Below, in pieces: positions 26,386 through 37,069 of a stretch of DNA of 64,000 nucleotides. Source of the stretch: Photobacterium angustum (lineage in GTDB: Bacteria > Pseudomonadota > Gammaproteobacteria > Enterobacterales > Vibrionaceae); the NCBI RefSeq assembly GCF_002954615.1, contig NZ_MSCJ01000003.1:1559368-1623367 (forward strand). Direction: 5' to 3'. The notes under the pieces are model-generated. The model saw nothing but the letters and a program-made list of their open reading frames with translations. It had not been told where the DNA came from and searched no databases. A program made the position numbers and the translations under genes. Position 1 is the first letter of the stretch, and the number at the start of each line of letters is the position of its first letter.

Positions 26386-26928
26386 TTATAAGCTATTTAC
26401 CGGATTCATAATGTTTGACTCCAGTGTTTGCTTTGAATTATCAAAGAACATTGTCACTGGCTCATGATTCGCATCGAGTAAAATAAGTTGGGTACGGCGA
26501 TTTGCTCGGTTTTCTTTCTCACTGTTTGTTTTAACGAACAGCTCTCTTTCACCCGTACCAATCAGAGCCATCCTTGATGGAGAAATACCCTGACTCTGCA
26601 AATAGTTTCCAACTACTTCAGCTCGGCGAATAGAAAGTGCATCGTTATATTCATGTGAGCCAACTGGATCCGTAGAACCAACTACAGCAACATTAAAAGA
26701 TGGATTCTGTTGCAATACTTTTACTGCATTCGCTAGACGGCTCATTTCAGCTGATGTTAAATCTGATTTATCAAATTCAAAGTTAACAACACTTGGCCAA
26801 GCGTCTACCACAACTTTTGGTGCCGCTTTTTGACACGCTAAAGGGCCGTAATCTGCATATATTGCTTTATCACTGACACACCCACTTAGATAGGTACAAA
26901 CAAGCAATAAAAATAATCTTACTTTCAT
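26386..26928 (-). CDS. OmpA-family peptidoglycan-binding lipoprotein
   Basis: 180 aa. Lipobox YLSGC with Cys17. After a short linker the OmpA C-terminal domain (about 45-150) has FEFDKSDLTSAEMSRL, VVGSTDPVGSHEYNDALSIRRAEVV and LIGTGERE; Asp87 and Arg102 match the diaminopimelate-binding residues of OmpA/Pal. The GSTDPVG variant replaces the common GHTDxxG. It tethers an outer-membrane component to peptidoglycan. It lies 13 bp after the barrel gene and 18 bp before the 920-aa gene, all on one strand, so it is most likely a fixed partner of the barrel protein. Confidence 0.9.
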   Translation of the reverse strand: MKVRLFLLLVCTYLSGCVSDKAIYADYGPLACQKAAPKVVVDAWPSVVNFEFDKSDLTSAEMSRLANAVKVLQQNPSFNVAVVGSTDPVGSHEYNDALSIRRAEVVGNYLQSQGISPSRMALIGTGERELFVKTNSEKENRANRRTQLILLDANHEPVTMFFDNSKQTLESNIMNPVNSL

Positions 26929-26941
26929 TAGTTAGTTACCT

Positions 26942-29900
26942 CTATTCACTCAACCAGCCAAACAAGCCTTCATCAAGTTTGAACATCATGTTGAAATAAA
27001 AACCTTGCAGGTTATAACCTTGTGGGTCGAGATCGCTGTCTTTGAACCCAATACCGTTATAGCCAATACCCGCGCGTAAATTTTTCATTACTAGATAGTT
27101 GATACCTAAGCCATATGAATAACGGCGACTACTTAATCCATCGGTACCGAGTACACCTGCGTGTAAATCAAGATCCCAACGACGATTGAGGTAGTAAATC
27201 ACGCGTCCATCAATAATGGTTGATACTGAATCGTAGCTATAATCGTATTCGTTATAGTCTTCCCACTTAACCCCTAAGCGGCCCGATAGTAACCAATTTG
27301 ATGCTGGCTGATAGTTATGGTGTGTTGATAGAATATGAGCGGTACGTTTGACATCATTGCGGTCAATCTTCCACTCATAAACACCTAGCATGTTATAGAC
27401 GTTTGTTAAACGTGGACGGTATGAAATACCTAAGCTTAAATGTTGGTTCCAAGTGTTAATCGCTGCATCATTATCAACATAGCGGAACTCTTCACGAACC
27501 AAACCACTCCAATCTTGGGTCAAACGCGTTACCCATGCCCCTAGTAGACCATAGTAATCTTCGGTATCACCATGACGATATTCGATACGTCCTGTGGTTT
27601 TATAATTTGGGTTACGGATATCAGCGATACCTAATGAAACAGCCACGCCTGATGTACCTTCACCTTTAATGACTTCGATATATTCAGCTGATGGGTCAAT
27701 GCTGATCCCTGGCACCAGTTCAAACTTGCCACGGTAACCATTCGCCACTTCCAGAATACGGCCGTCTGATGCACCTCGTTGACGGAACTCACTGAAAGTA
27801 CTACCACCATGCTGCCAATCTACATCAATACCTGCGGTTAATAAGCTGGTAGTACCGCTACCTAAGTTACTAATACCGCCTAGTGAATCAATATATTCAT
27901 AGTTAGCATAAAGGTTCGCTTGTTTATGTATATTCCAATCCGCTTTGATATTGAAACGCTGCTGTGCGTTGCTATTGAAGCTACGCTCATACTCTGTATC
28001 GAAACGACCAGCTCGATTAAAGAGGTTAAAGCTGCGACCTAAACCGAAGATTGCTGTAGTGAATTGTTCGGTTTCACCCGTGCTGGTTTCATTTTTGATG
28101 TAACGAGAACCTAAACGAGTCGTCCATGCACTGCCAAACAGTTTAGTATCTAACGTAGCGCCAGCTGACTGTTGTTTCTCGCTCGTTTCTAGAGATTCAG
28201 AGTGGGACGCTTCAACATTCAAGTTAGTTAAACCCATTAACTTCTGACGATGACGTAAGCGAACTTCTTGTCGTGCTGGCGTCACACCACCAGTTATGTT
28301 GGTAAACCCTTTCTCTGCATATGCATATTCTAATTCGGTTTGACTTGAATCAGTCCAATCACGCTTCAAGCGAAGTTTTACTGCTGTACCGCGTTCAAGT
28401 TTTTGACCATTAGTCGTAGCATTAGAAGTGATAGTATTGGCACTTTCACTACCTTCATGGCTCATTGTTGCCACTGAAGCAGTTAATTGTGTTTGGCTAT
28501 CAATATTGTAGTTAGCCCAAAGACTCCCTAGCTTATAGCCCTCTAACTCATGTGTATTTTGCTCGTATGATAAACCCATAGCGAGCGATGGTGTAAAGAG
28601 GTAAGAGAGACGACCACCAGCGATAGTATATTTATCACCATCACCTTCTAAGTCATACGATATGCGTACTTTTATTGGGTCAAGATTTTCATCGATACTT
28701 GGGATCACTCGGTTGAACATAATTTGTCCAGTGAAGTAATCGATAGTGTAATCAATGTAGCGAATTAAGTTTTGTTCGGCTAATACTAAGCCAGGATTAT
28801 CACGGCTATAAGTCACTAACGTAATGGTATCGCTGTGGCGGATAATACGACCGTCACCTATGTCGTAAAACATCGCTGTACCGTTACCATTAATTTCAAC
28901 GACTTTATGTAAATCTTCAGGTCGTGCGGCATAAGCTTGCGCAATAAAACGACCATCGTTGTACATACCGTTAAAACCGTTCAGCACTTGGCTTGTGATA
29001 CCTAAGTCAGCCACATCCGCACCATCTGATGTGCTGTAATCACCCCACATCGCAAAGTGACGTTCTCTTTCTAACTTAGCGAACCATTTACTGGTACTGC
29101 GTGCATCATAACCACGGATACTTGCATCTCCTGGTAATGGATAGTAACTATCAGGGGCGATTTCACGTAGATATTCTTCGTCATCCTTGTCGCTGTCATA
29201 GCTTAATGTTAAGTGCATGCCTCCTTTAACCTGACCTTTCATAAAGATGGCTGCACGTTCATCATCACTATAACTATCATCTTCATAGCCTTCAGCTTGG
29301 CGAGATGGCTCTTCACCACTGATTCGACCATAGCGTCCAGTATATTCAAGTAAGCCAGAAACAAAGAGTGGGCGAGCTGCCGCTACTTGGTATACACGAG
29401 CGGTGTCAGCGATATCATTTAATGACGCAGTGATATCCATTGCACCCGTTGTATTCGAACTACGTAGGTAAACTGTTTTCTCTCCGTTTACGACACGTAC
29501 TTGATGACCTGTTTCATCAGGGTGAATATCAGGCTCTAACCAATTATTCTCTTTATTTGAATTCAAGGTTACGAAGTAAGTACCACGGGCTATCTTGTTA
29601 TTCTTATCAAATAGCTTGATATTGAGTGGAATAACAGAGCGTCCACCATCAGCATGTAATACCTTGCCATCAGTGCTTAAGCTAATTCGATCAGCTGAAT
29701 CAGGATGAGAGAACACTTTACTTAATAATGTACGCTCATTTCCGAAATCATCTGTCGCTTTCACTTCAACAAGGTTATCGCCAGGCTCAAGATTAACCCC
29801 ATACCAACCGAGTATTTGTGCCTTTTCTTTCTCATTACGAATTTGCTCACCTAACTGCGTATCGCTCACTTTACTACCATTCACATATAGCGATGGTTTA

Positions 29901-32900
29901 ACAGATGCAGGGACAACGATAATGAAACGTCCGTGGTAGCTATAGTCGCCTTTTGGCCAATACCATGTTCCTTTTTTCGCTTCTGCACGCGTAATTTTTG
30001 CAGCATCTTTTTCTGGTAATGGGATATCTTCTTCTATCTTGTTATCAATATTGAGGCGAGCAGCATAAGGGATGTTGTTATAAGACGTTTCCACTACTTT
30101 GGTATTAAAATTACTGGTTTGAAGTTTTTGCTGTAGTGGAACGAGTAGGTCTTCTTTATCAGCAAAACCAAATCTTAGTGATGCATCATCACCCGCAAGA
30201 TAAACATACGCTTCATCCTGAACACCTGACGGTAATAGGTTATAGAACTCTTTCATTGAACGCTCACTACCCGAACGTAACTCAAGAGCATAACCTTTGA
30301 AACTATGTAACGTTGGTGATAGCGATGACGCTTCGTTGTTAGACGTTGTTGCTTTTGGACCACTAACAATACCCGAGGTTAATTCATTTCCTTTACGCTC
30401 AACTGTACGATTGCTTAGTCCTTTAAATTGCTCAGTAGTATCAAATAACCAATCACCATTGATGTCTTTATTTCGCCCTTTTAGCTCATTATAAACAGCC
30501 TCTGGGTTATTCTCTGGGCATGGTGCTACAAAGTCTGCTTTATGGAATTCACCACGACGTAAATCAACAAATCGTGAATCACCCATTCCTGCATTACGTG
30601 TATCAATTGCTTGTAATTCGACACCTTCTGGTAATGTTTGCTTATCAACTTTTAGTACATGAGTACCCGGTTTCACACCAAACATCGAGTACTGACCGTT
30701 TTCATCAGTTATGACGTAATCACCTGTTTCTAGGTAGATTTTCACACCACCAATTGGCCACGCACTACTCTTAATATCTTTGTTACAATGTCCATCAACA
30801 TACACTTTACCGAAGATGATACCTCGTTCTGACATTACCCCAGTTTGCGTAATACCCAGTTGATATCGTGCAATATTTGAAGATGTTGGCTGACCATTAT
30901 CTAACGAGCTGATGATACTTGACGCTAATGTGTTCGCGACAGCTTGTGCTGAGTTAATACCATCAGAGTCAACTGCACCTGCTGTAAGTTGAAGGAGGTA
31001 TGTAACAATATAAGTACCATTATTTGGAGCGATAGTAGAACCATCGACATCACCAAGGTTAAACTCAATACTGTATGTTCCTGTTTGGATCGGATCTTCT
31101 AATGGCTGATCATTGAGACGCGCACTACCTTTCATGTATTTGAAACCATACGGTAGCTCATCAATAATACGTGTATTATAGAACGTCGATTCAGGTAAGT
31201 TATTTTTCAGTGTTAAGGTGTATTTAACAAATTCACCTATTTCAGCCGTTTCTTTATCTGCTGTTTTCTCTAATGTTAGGCGTCTATCTAAATTCGATGG
31301 ATCTAAAGGTATATCAAAAATGTTTAATCCATTGAACGAACTTATATAGAATAACCCTGAGTTTTCTTCTCCTGTATAACCGTTTGCACCATAAGATGGA
31401 GCTGAAACTTGGTAAGAATTAAAGACAAGTGGATCTTTATATTGTGTTGGCCATGAATATCCTTCTGGTGGCTCAACAATGATAAAGTAACCTTCATTTG
31501 AAATTGGTAGTTTTGGATAGAACACACGACCGTTTTCATCCGAAACAGCAGTAGCAATAGGTTCACCTAATACATCAGGTACTTTACCATTAACGGTTTG
31601 GTAGAATTTAACCACAGCACCTTCAATACCAGGAATGAGATCGCCATTTTTATCGTATTTGAAGTGAGTAGAATCAAAGACTGTGAACTGTGGGCTTACT
31701 GTCGCAACATCTTGTAAGAAAACAGTATTATTTTGTGTATCACGTACCTCAACCGTTAATTTATCGTTTGGATTAGATTCAATACCACAATTATTGAAAG
31801 TTTTGCCATTTAAGCCACTGGCTCTAAAGTTAATAATGTCGTTAATTTGTGACTGTTGTTCAGCTCGGCTGACTTCACCAGCTCTCCACACTCCTGGGAA
31901 GGCTTCATGGCAGTAATTAGAATCCCTTGCCTGTGGCCCGCTCTGATCATTCGGCTCTACCGCACTGATAGGCATTACACTTCTGAAAATACCTGTATCA
32001 GGCCCTGTTTCAGCAAATACCCAATAGAACTCATCACCAAATGATGAACGTAACTTAACAGGGAAACGAGAATCTTTAGGACCAATAAAATCAATGACAG
32101 AAGAATCTAGATTCGCAATAGGTAAGTTGATGCGTGCATGAATGGCATCAATTTTAGGATCGTGACCCGGTGTGCCTTCGCGGAAGTAAAAATCAGTTGG
32201 CAAGAAGTGAGCTTCATTCGAATAATTAATGCCTTTATCATCAAAATCAATGGCTGAAGTATCAATGGTCTCAAAGTCAATTAATTTGCCGCCTGATTGT
32301 AACCCAATTCCACTTAACGTATTACATTGAATATTACTTTTAACAATAAGTGGATCACCAGCTAGTAAGTTAACAGATGCTTGGCTAAATACTTTAAATT
32401 CAGGAGAGTTATTAATATTGTTAACTTTTGAATAATAGGTGAAATGCCCAGATGTTCCTGGTTCCATATTAGAAGGGGTAACTAAGAAACCCATTTTCTC
32501 GACAATACCGTTACCATCCCATACCGAATAATCGATCCATTTTAATAAGCGATCATCGCCGTTTGTTATTTCACCAGTATTTAAACCAACAAGTACAATA
32601 CCACCATTAAATTTCGCTAACGGTGAAGCAATGATAATTGGCGAATAATCACGCTTAGGTTGACCATCAACCACTCTATCTTGTTGAATTGTTACATTCG
32701 CAGGTTTTTTAACCGTAATCAGTACACCAGCATGCCTTTTTTCAACTAATGTGCCGCTAGCATCTTGCGTAGAAAATACATAAGGTTCAGTTGCAGCTTG
32801 CGGACGCTCTGTACCCACACTGTTATAAACAACCTTATATTCAATATCTTCACCGCTCTTCACTGGAGATTGACAGACAGGATCTGATCCTACGGTTAAA

Positions 32901-33550
32901 TTTAATGCGGGACCATCAACAACAATTACTTCAGCATCAGTTTTCTTAATTAAATCAGGATCGCCACTTGATTGTGCATTAAGAGATAATAAAAAGTTTT
33001 CATTTTCTAATACTGAACTTGGTGTTGTCACAACATAACTAAGTTGTAAAAATTCTCCAGGAGCTAAAGTTGGTGTAATATAGCTACCATCTTCATTTTT
33101 CTCTAACTCTCTTTCACCAGGATTAAATAAGCCATCTCCATTTTCATCAATATATATTTTTATTTCAGTTCCTTCTGTATATATATCACCACTATCGCCT
33201 GGTAAGTTATTTACATTTAATATATAAGAATCATCTTCATTCCCTGTATTTTCAATAGTGACTGGAATACTTGCAGTACCGCCAATGGGTACATAGCGGG
33301 TAAATTCAGGATCAGAATCACCGTTATCTGTCGGTGAAATAGTATAACTATAAACACTGGCAACGGTTACATATGAATAATTAGATAAGACCTTAACATC
33401 TTCTCCCAATTCAGTATTAAAATATGTCATCTCAGCTTGATTCAATATTTTAGTACCGGCACTTGTTATAGAAAATGCATATGAACTCATACATAATAAA
33501 ATGAATATAATAAAGCTTTTCATTTTAGACATAAAATTTAAGAGTGCCAT
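26942..33550 (-). CDS. Giant outer-membrane protein: DUF11/SdrD_B/Ig-like passenger with C-terminal beta-barrel
   Basis: 2,202 aa; GGAG lies 8 nt before ATG 33550. Signal peptide to about residue 28, then SAGTKILNQAEMTYFN, the N-terminal motif shared with two other proteins here. Beta domains follow to about residue 900, including a DUF11 domain near 755 (LTLEKTADKETAEIGEFVKY). An SdrD_B/CarboxypepD_reg-like domain sits near 912 (IIFGKVYVDGHCNKD...ENGQYSMFGVKPGTHVLKVD), and an Ig-like, invasin-type domain near 1,290-1,390. From about 1,395 the pattern is amphipathic strands with aromatic girdles (LEYTGRYGRISGEEPSR, HLTLSYDSDKDDEEY), ending in GLGINYLVMKNLRAGIGYNG and FYFNMMFKLDEGLFGWLSE. That is about 800 residues of beta-barrel. 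Followed by the OmpA-like lipoprotein gene. Proposed as an export or anchoring platform; not a known usher, autotransporter or TonB receptor by the motifs seen. Confidence 0.78.
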   Translation of the reverse strand: MALLNFMSKMKSFIIFILLCMSSYAFSITSAGTKILNQAEMTYFNTELGEDVKVLSNYSYVTVASVYSYTISPTDNGDSDPEFTRYVPIGGTASIPVTIENTGNEDDSYILNVNNLPGDSGDIYTEGTEIKIYIDENGDGLFNPGERELEKNEDGSYITPTLAPGEFLQLSYVVTTPSSVLENENFLLSLNAQSSGDPDLIKKTDAEVIVVDGPALNLTVGSDPVCQSPVKSGEDIEYKVVYNSVGTERPQAATEPYVFSTQDASGTLVEKRHAGVLITVKKPANVTIQQDRVVDGQPKRDYSPIIIASPLAKFNGGIVLVGLNTGEITNGDDRLLKWIDYSVWDGNGIVEKMGFLVTPSNMEPGTSGHFTYYSKVNNINNSPEFKVFSQASVNLLAGDPLIVKSNIQCNTLSGIGLQSGGKLIDFETIDTSAIDFDDKGINYSNEAHFLPTDFYFREGTPGHDPKIDAIHARINLPIANLDSSVIDFIGPKDSRFPVKLRSSFGDEFYWVFAETGPDTGIFRSVMPISAVEPNDQSGPQARDSNYCHEAFPGVWRAGEVSRAEQQSQINDIINFRASGLNGKTFNNCGIESNPNDKLTVEVRDTQNNTVFLQDVATVSPQFTVFDSTHFKYDKNGDLIPGIEGAVVKFYQTVNGKVPDVLGEPIATAVSDENGRVFYPKLPISNEGYFIIVEPPEGYSWPTQYKDPLVFNSYQVSAPSYGANGYTGEENSGLFYISSFNGLNIFDIPLDPSNLDRRLTLEKTADKETAEIGEFVKYTLTLKNNLPESTFYNTRIIDELPYGFKYMKGSARLNDQPLEDPIQTGTYSIEFNLGDVDGSTIAPNNGTYIVTYLLQLTAGAVDSDGINSAQAVANTLASSIISSLDNGQPTSSNIARYQLGITQTGVMSERGIIFGKVYVDGHCNKDIKSSAWPIGGVKIYLETGDYVITDENGQYSMFGVKPGTHVLKVDKQTLPEGVELQAIDTRNAGMGDSRFVDLRRGEFHKADFVAPCPENNPEAVYNELKGRNKDINGDWLFDTTEQFKGLSNRTVERKGNELTSGIVSGPKATTSNNEASSLSPTLHSFKGYALELRSGSERSMKEFYNLLPSGVQDEAYVYLAGDDASLRFGFADKEDLLVPLQQKLQTSNFNTKVVETSYNNIPYAARLNIDNKIEEDIPLPEKDAAKITRAEAKKGTWYWPKGDYSYHGRFIIVVPASVKPSLYVNGSKVSDTQLGEQIRNEKEKAQILGWYGVNLEPGDNLVEVKATDDFGNERTLLSKVFSHPDSADRISLSTDGKVLHADGGRSVIPLNIKLFDKNNKIARGTYFVTLNSNKENNWLEPDIHPDETGHQVRVVNGEKTVYLRSSNTTGAMDITASLNDIADTARVYQVAAARPLFVSGLLEYTGRYGRISGEEPSRQAEGYEDDSYSDDERAAIFMKGQVKGGMHLTLSYDSDKDDEEYLREIAPDSYYPLPGDASIRGYDARSTSKWFAKLERERHFAMWGDYSTSDGADVADLGITSQVLNGFNGMYNDGRFIAQAYAARPEDLHKVVEINGNGTAMFYDIGDGRIIRHSDTITLVTYSRDNPGLVLAEQNLIRYIDYTIDYFTGQIMFNRVIPSIDENLDPIKVRISYDLEGDGDKYTIAGGRLSYLFTPSLAMGLSYEQNTHELEGYKLGSLWANYNIDSQTQLTASVATMSHEGSESANTITSNATTNGQKLERGTAVKLRLKRDWTDSSQTELEYAYAEKGFTNITGGVTPARQEVRLRHRQKLMGLTNLNVEASHSESLETSEKQQSAGATLDTKLFGSAWTTRLGSRYIKNETSTGETEQFTTAIFGLGRSFNLFNRAGRFDTEYERSFNSNAQQRFNIKADWNIHKQANLYANYEYIDSLGGISNLGSGTTSLLTAGIDVDWQHGGSTFSEFRQRGASDGRILEVANGYRGKFELVPGISIDPSAEYIEVIKGEGTSGVAVSLGIADIRNPNYKTTGRIEYRHGDTEDYYGLLGAWVTRLTQDWSGLVREEFRYVDNDAAINTWNQHLSLGISYRPRLTNVYNMLGVYEWKIDRNDVKRTAHILSTHHNYQPASNWLLSGRLGVKWEDYNEYDYSYDSVSTIIDGRVIYYLNRRWDLDLHAGVLGTDGLSSRRYSYGLGINYLVMKNLRAGIGYNGIGFKDSDLDPQGYNLQGFYFNMMFKLDEGLFGWLSE

Positions 33551-33586
33551 AAGCGCTCTCCACTGGCTAATAATTCAAAGAAAGAT

Positions 33587-33644
33587 AGGCTTATTAAACA
33601 TATTTAAATAAATACGTTTAATAAGCCTCCCAATTAAGGGAGGC
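33587..33644 (-). promoter_or_regulatory. Two overlapping, mutually exclusive hairpins before the barrel gene
   Basis: GCCTCCC (33625-33631) pairs with GGGAGGC (33638-33644). AGGCTTATTAAAC (33587-33599) pairs with GTTTAATAAGCCT (33616-33628). The two share bases 33625-33628, so only one can form. They sit between the stop of the 1,105-aa gene and the barrel gene, where they could attenuate read-through or protect the upstream message. Confidence 0.55.
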
Positions 33645-33659
33645 TTGTATTTTTATTGA

Positions 33660-36600
33660 TTAGTCAACACGAACAGTAAATATACCTACAGCTTTATCAC
33701 CAGGAGCTAATGTAGCAACGTCAAAGTCAACGTTAGTACCATTAACATTCGCAGTGATATCAGCACCAGTACCAGCCGCTGGATAACATAAGTTACCTAA
33801 GTCAGCTTCAATAGCAGTGTCGATTGGGTATGTTGGATCCGTTGGTGTAACAGCCACTGCAACATCAGTCGTTAGACGACAGTCATTCGGTGCTTGTGCA
33901 GTTTCTAGCGTTGTATTCGCTGGAACAGCATCCGTAATTACTGTGTTAAGTGCTGGTGTTTGGCCTTGGTTCCAAGCAACAAGCATCCAAATTACACATT
34001 GTTGAGGCTCAATACCTTCGAAGTACTGAGTGAAACCAGTATCGGCAGTACCGTCACAGGTTGCATCAGGAGCCGCATATTTGTATAGGCGAACCTGACC
34101 ACGAACAATTTCAGTGGTATCTAGAGCGCTAGTTGTTAGTGAAGAATCTGAATCAGACTCAGCCGTAATGGTTGTAATGTTCACACTACCTGGTGCAGCA
34201 TTAGCAGGGCCAAATACTGTCACTTCCATTGGAATAGTTTCACCAGGTTCTAAGTTAAACATTGGTGTACCATCAGGTTTACAAGTAAGCTCAATGGTTT
34301 GATCTACACCGTCAGTACCTTCAACTGTGATTGTCGGTGAAATTGCAACACCTGCAGGACACAATGCTGTGATAGCTGTATCTGGAGTACCGTTACCATC
34401 AGTGTCAATCTCAATTTTGTGCGTGAAGCCATTATCATCAGTCGCAGCTAATGTAATATCAGACTCTGTAGTATTACCAGTATTTGTTAATACATGGTCG
34501 TAAAGTACAGAACCACCTGGCTCAACTTGGTTTTGACCTGTTGGAGGGGTAATTGCGATAGATTTCGCAGATAGAACATCAATTGCCTCAACCTTACGGT
34601 CTTCAGCGCCTGAGTTTGCAGAGGTTACTTTAATAGAGATAATATAATCATTATCACCATCAACATTGGCATCAATCGTACCAGGCTGTTGACTATCAGC
34701 TAATGCTTTAAGCGCATCAGATGGTAGTGTAATTTCAGCCGTTACGAACTGTACTGCGCCACCAGGAATTTGTGCTGTAGCAAAGATTTGTGCACCTGTA
34801 CCTGGAATATCTACAGTACCATCGGCGTTAGTATCAATACCTGCATCAAGGAATTTCACAGTCCAGCCATCAGGCAATGCTGTGTACCAAGAATTAGATC
34901 CTGCGTCATAACTACCTTCAGCAGCAAGCGTGAATGAATCTTGACCACCGCCTTTGTTAGCAATATAAATCGGTGCCGTTACTGTCGTAGCTAGAGGTTG
35001 GTCATTGAATACTGTTGCAATATCGTCAGCAGGCGTACCGTCAGCATCTAACACACCATCAGTCACATCGACTAAATCAATATCCGTTGCTGGTGCCATG
35101 TCACCATTAGCATCAATAAACGGATTATTTGACACATCAACCGTTGGAGGCGTTACACTTGTTAAACGCTCAATTTTGCTATCCGTCTTAGTACTATCAT
35201 TAACCGATGTTGCTGTTGTAGTCGCCTCGAATGGACCACCAGTCGCACTTGCAGGCAAGCTAACGACAACACGGATCAATGTTTGGTTACACGCAACAGT
35301 AATACCATCAACAACTGTTGGAGCTACACCTGCAGCCACACAAGTCGATGCTGGAATTGCACCTGTATCTGCAATACTGTCACTACTCGTGTCAACTAAA
35401 GGACCAGTACCTGTATCGTTAAAGAACTTGAAGGTTGTTCCAGTTGGATATGGGTTAGTTGGGCCATTTACAGTCACAAGGTTAAAGGTATCAGTACTAT
35501 TACCTGTGTTAGTAATAAGGTTATAGAAGAACACATCACTACCAGCTGATGCATTGTCTACAGTTTGTACATTATCTTCTGTACCATCATCATCACCACC
35601 TTCACCACTCGTTGATGGGCCATTACTTCCTGTATCAGTAATAGAGCCACCATAGGTATTTTCTGAAGTGATTGGGGTTGGATTAGTAATGATTGGACCA
35701 GGTTTGGTTGGGCTACCACACTCATTATCATCGACATAATCGGTGTCACCAGAGCCACCGTTTAAGTTTGCACAGATAAAGGCTTGGTTATTAATGTCTG
35801 TACCGCCTTCCACCATGTTTGGCGAATACCAAACAGAGAAGTTCATCGATACCGTACCGCCAGAAGGTAGTGAGTTATCAATCGCAAACACACCAGGAAC
35901 AACTGCATCAGCAGTATCACCATCATGGTTAAGATCTAAACCACCAGCAATACCACCTTCACCGCTATTTTCAAGTGAACCATCTTGGTCTAAATCAACG
36001 CTAACACCAGATGAATTTAGTAATGAGTTTTCATCTGTTAAGTTAGCAGCACTTGTTACAGATGTATCACCATCAGCAACAACTAAACCTGGGCTAGAAA
36101 GTGATGAAGTAATTAATGTCGTGCCATCAGGAATACCATCAAACATGTGAACATCTGTTGCGGAAGTATTACCTGTATTCGTTGCAACAATGCTGTATTG
36201 AATAATATTTACAGCTAAATCTGTTGAAGGGTCACCATCGACATCAATACCTGTGGATGACTCTGTACCACCTTTGATTTCGTTTGCTGTCTTATTCACA
36301 TTAATAACAGCATCGTTAGTAATAGTGATTAAGTCACCATTCGTATCATCAGCACTATCATTATTAGCACCAATATCTGAGACCGCATTTGCAACAGGAG
36401 CACCTGTACCTTCATGTGCTTGAGCTGTAAATGTGACACCTAACTTATCACCGACTTGTGCAGAGCTTGGTACTTCAACTGCTAATATGTAGTAATAAGT
36501 CTGCCCTGCTGGAATGGTAACAACAGAACCACTTGGGATTGCTGCTTCACCATTATCCGGTCGACCAGTTTCATTTCCATCCCAGTACATAGTGATACTG

Positions 36601-36977
36601 TTTGCATCAATATCATCCGTACCACGGGTGTCTCCGCTAGGTAAACCTTGAGCATAAGATAATGTAAAGTCTTCTGGACCATTACCATTATTCGTTAGCT
36701 CGTGGACAACATATTTAACTTGACCAGCGGCAGCTGTATCATCAAAGTCATCCTCTAATGTCGCGGCATAAATTTGCGCAACTTTTACTACAGCTTCATT
36801 AGAGAAGGCTTGGTAGGTATTCCCCAACGAATCTTCATAGTCAACTTTAGCTTCATTTTTAATTTCAACGCCGGCTAGAGTTGTAGATGCAAGGGCTTGG
36901 CTAGTAAGTGTACCTGCACCTATCGTTATGAGACCCGCTGCAACCCATCGACATATAGGTTTTAAATGCGTATTCAT
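33660..36977 (-). CDS. Exported DUF11-repeat surface protein (1,105 aa)
   Basis: Signal peptide ends near SQALA; AAAGGTAACC lies before the ATG. The mature N-terminus STTLAGVEIKNEAKVDYEDSLG...SNEAVVKVAQ carries the same motif as the barrel and 920-aa proteins. Then come about seven acidic beta-sandwich domains of the DUF11/'TIGR01451' type with repeated NTGN (VHELTNNGNGPEDF, LITNTGNSTDTFNL, DHVLTNTGNTTESD), rich in Asp, Thr and Gly and poor in Lys. The last domain repeats the D-x-T-C-D-G-x-A-D...Q-C-V cysteine pattern of the 920-aa protein and ends AVGIFTVRVD. It lies 92 bp after the small DUF11 gene. Likely a major extracellular subunit, perhaps S-layer- or fibre-like (inference). Confidence 0.75.
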   Translation of the reverse strand: MNTHLKPICRWVAAGLITIGAGTLTSQALASTTLAGVEIKNEAKVDYEDSLGNTYQAFSNEAVVKVAQIYAATLEDDFDDTAAAGQVKYVVHELTNNGNGPEDFTLSYAQGLPSGDTRGTDDIDANSITMYWDGNETGRPDNGEAAIPSGSVVTIPAGQTYYYILAVEVPSSAQVGDKLGVTFTAQAHEGTGAPVANAVSDIGANNDSADDTNGDLITITNDAVINVNKTANEIKGGTESSTGIDVDGDPSTDLAVNIIQYSIVATNTGNTSATDVHMFDGIPDGTTLITSSLSSPGLVVADGDTSVTSAANLTDENSLLNSSGVSVDLDQDGSLENSGEGGIAGGLDLNHDGDTADAVVPGVFAIDNSLPSGGTVSMNFSVWYSPNMVEGGTDINNQAFICANLNGGSGDTDYVDDNECGSPTKPGPIITNPTPITSENTYGGSITDTGSNGPSTSGEGGDDDGTEDNVQTVDNASAGSDVFFYNLITNTGNSTDTFNLVTVNGPTNPYPTGTTFKFFNDTGTGPLVDTSSDSIADTGAIPASTCVAAGVAPTVVDGITVACNQTLIRVVVSLPASATGGPFEATTTATSVNDSTKTDSKIERLTSVTPPTVDVSNNPFIDANGDMAPATDIDLVDVTDGVLDADGTPADDIATVFNDQPLATTVTAPIYIANKGGGQDSFTLAAEGSYDAGSNSWYTALPDGWTVKFLDAGIDTNADGTVDIPGTGAQIFATAQIPGGAVQFVTAEITLPSDALKALADSQQPGTIDANVDGDNDYIISIKVTSANSGAEDRKVEAIDVLSAKSIAITPPTGQNQVEPGGSVLYDHVLTNTGNTTESDITLAATDDNGFTHKIEIDTDGNGTPDTAITALCPAGVAISPTITVEGTDGVDQTIELTCKPDGTPMFNLEPGETIPMEVTVFGPANAAPGSVNITTITAESDSDSSLTTSALDTTEIVRGQVRLYKYAAPDATCDGTADTGFTQYFEGIEPQQCVIWMLVAWNQGQTPALNTVITDAVPANTTLETAQAPNDCRLTTDVAVAVTPTDPTYPIDTAIEADLGNLCYPAAGTGADITANVNGTNVDFDVATLAPGDKAVGIFTVRVD

Positions 36978-37069
36978 AAAGTGGTTACCTTTTAAGGTCG
37001 TTAATTTAATTTACGATAATGTAGCTAAACCCTTGCAATAAGCATGGGGTAGTGCCATTTACTTATCGG

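Noticed and set aside
35005-35526. 173-aa plus-strand frame antisense to the 1,105-aa gene
   Set aside because: Ser/Val-rich mirror of the Asp/Thr-rich repeats; an expected codon shadow.
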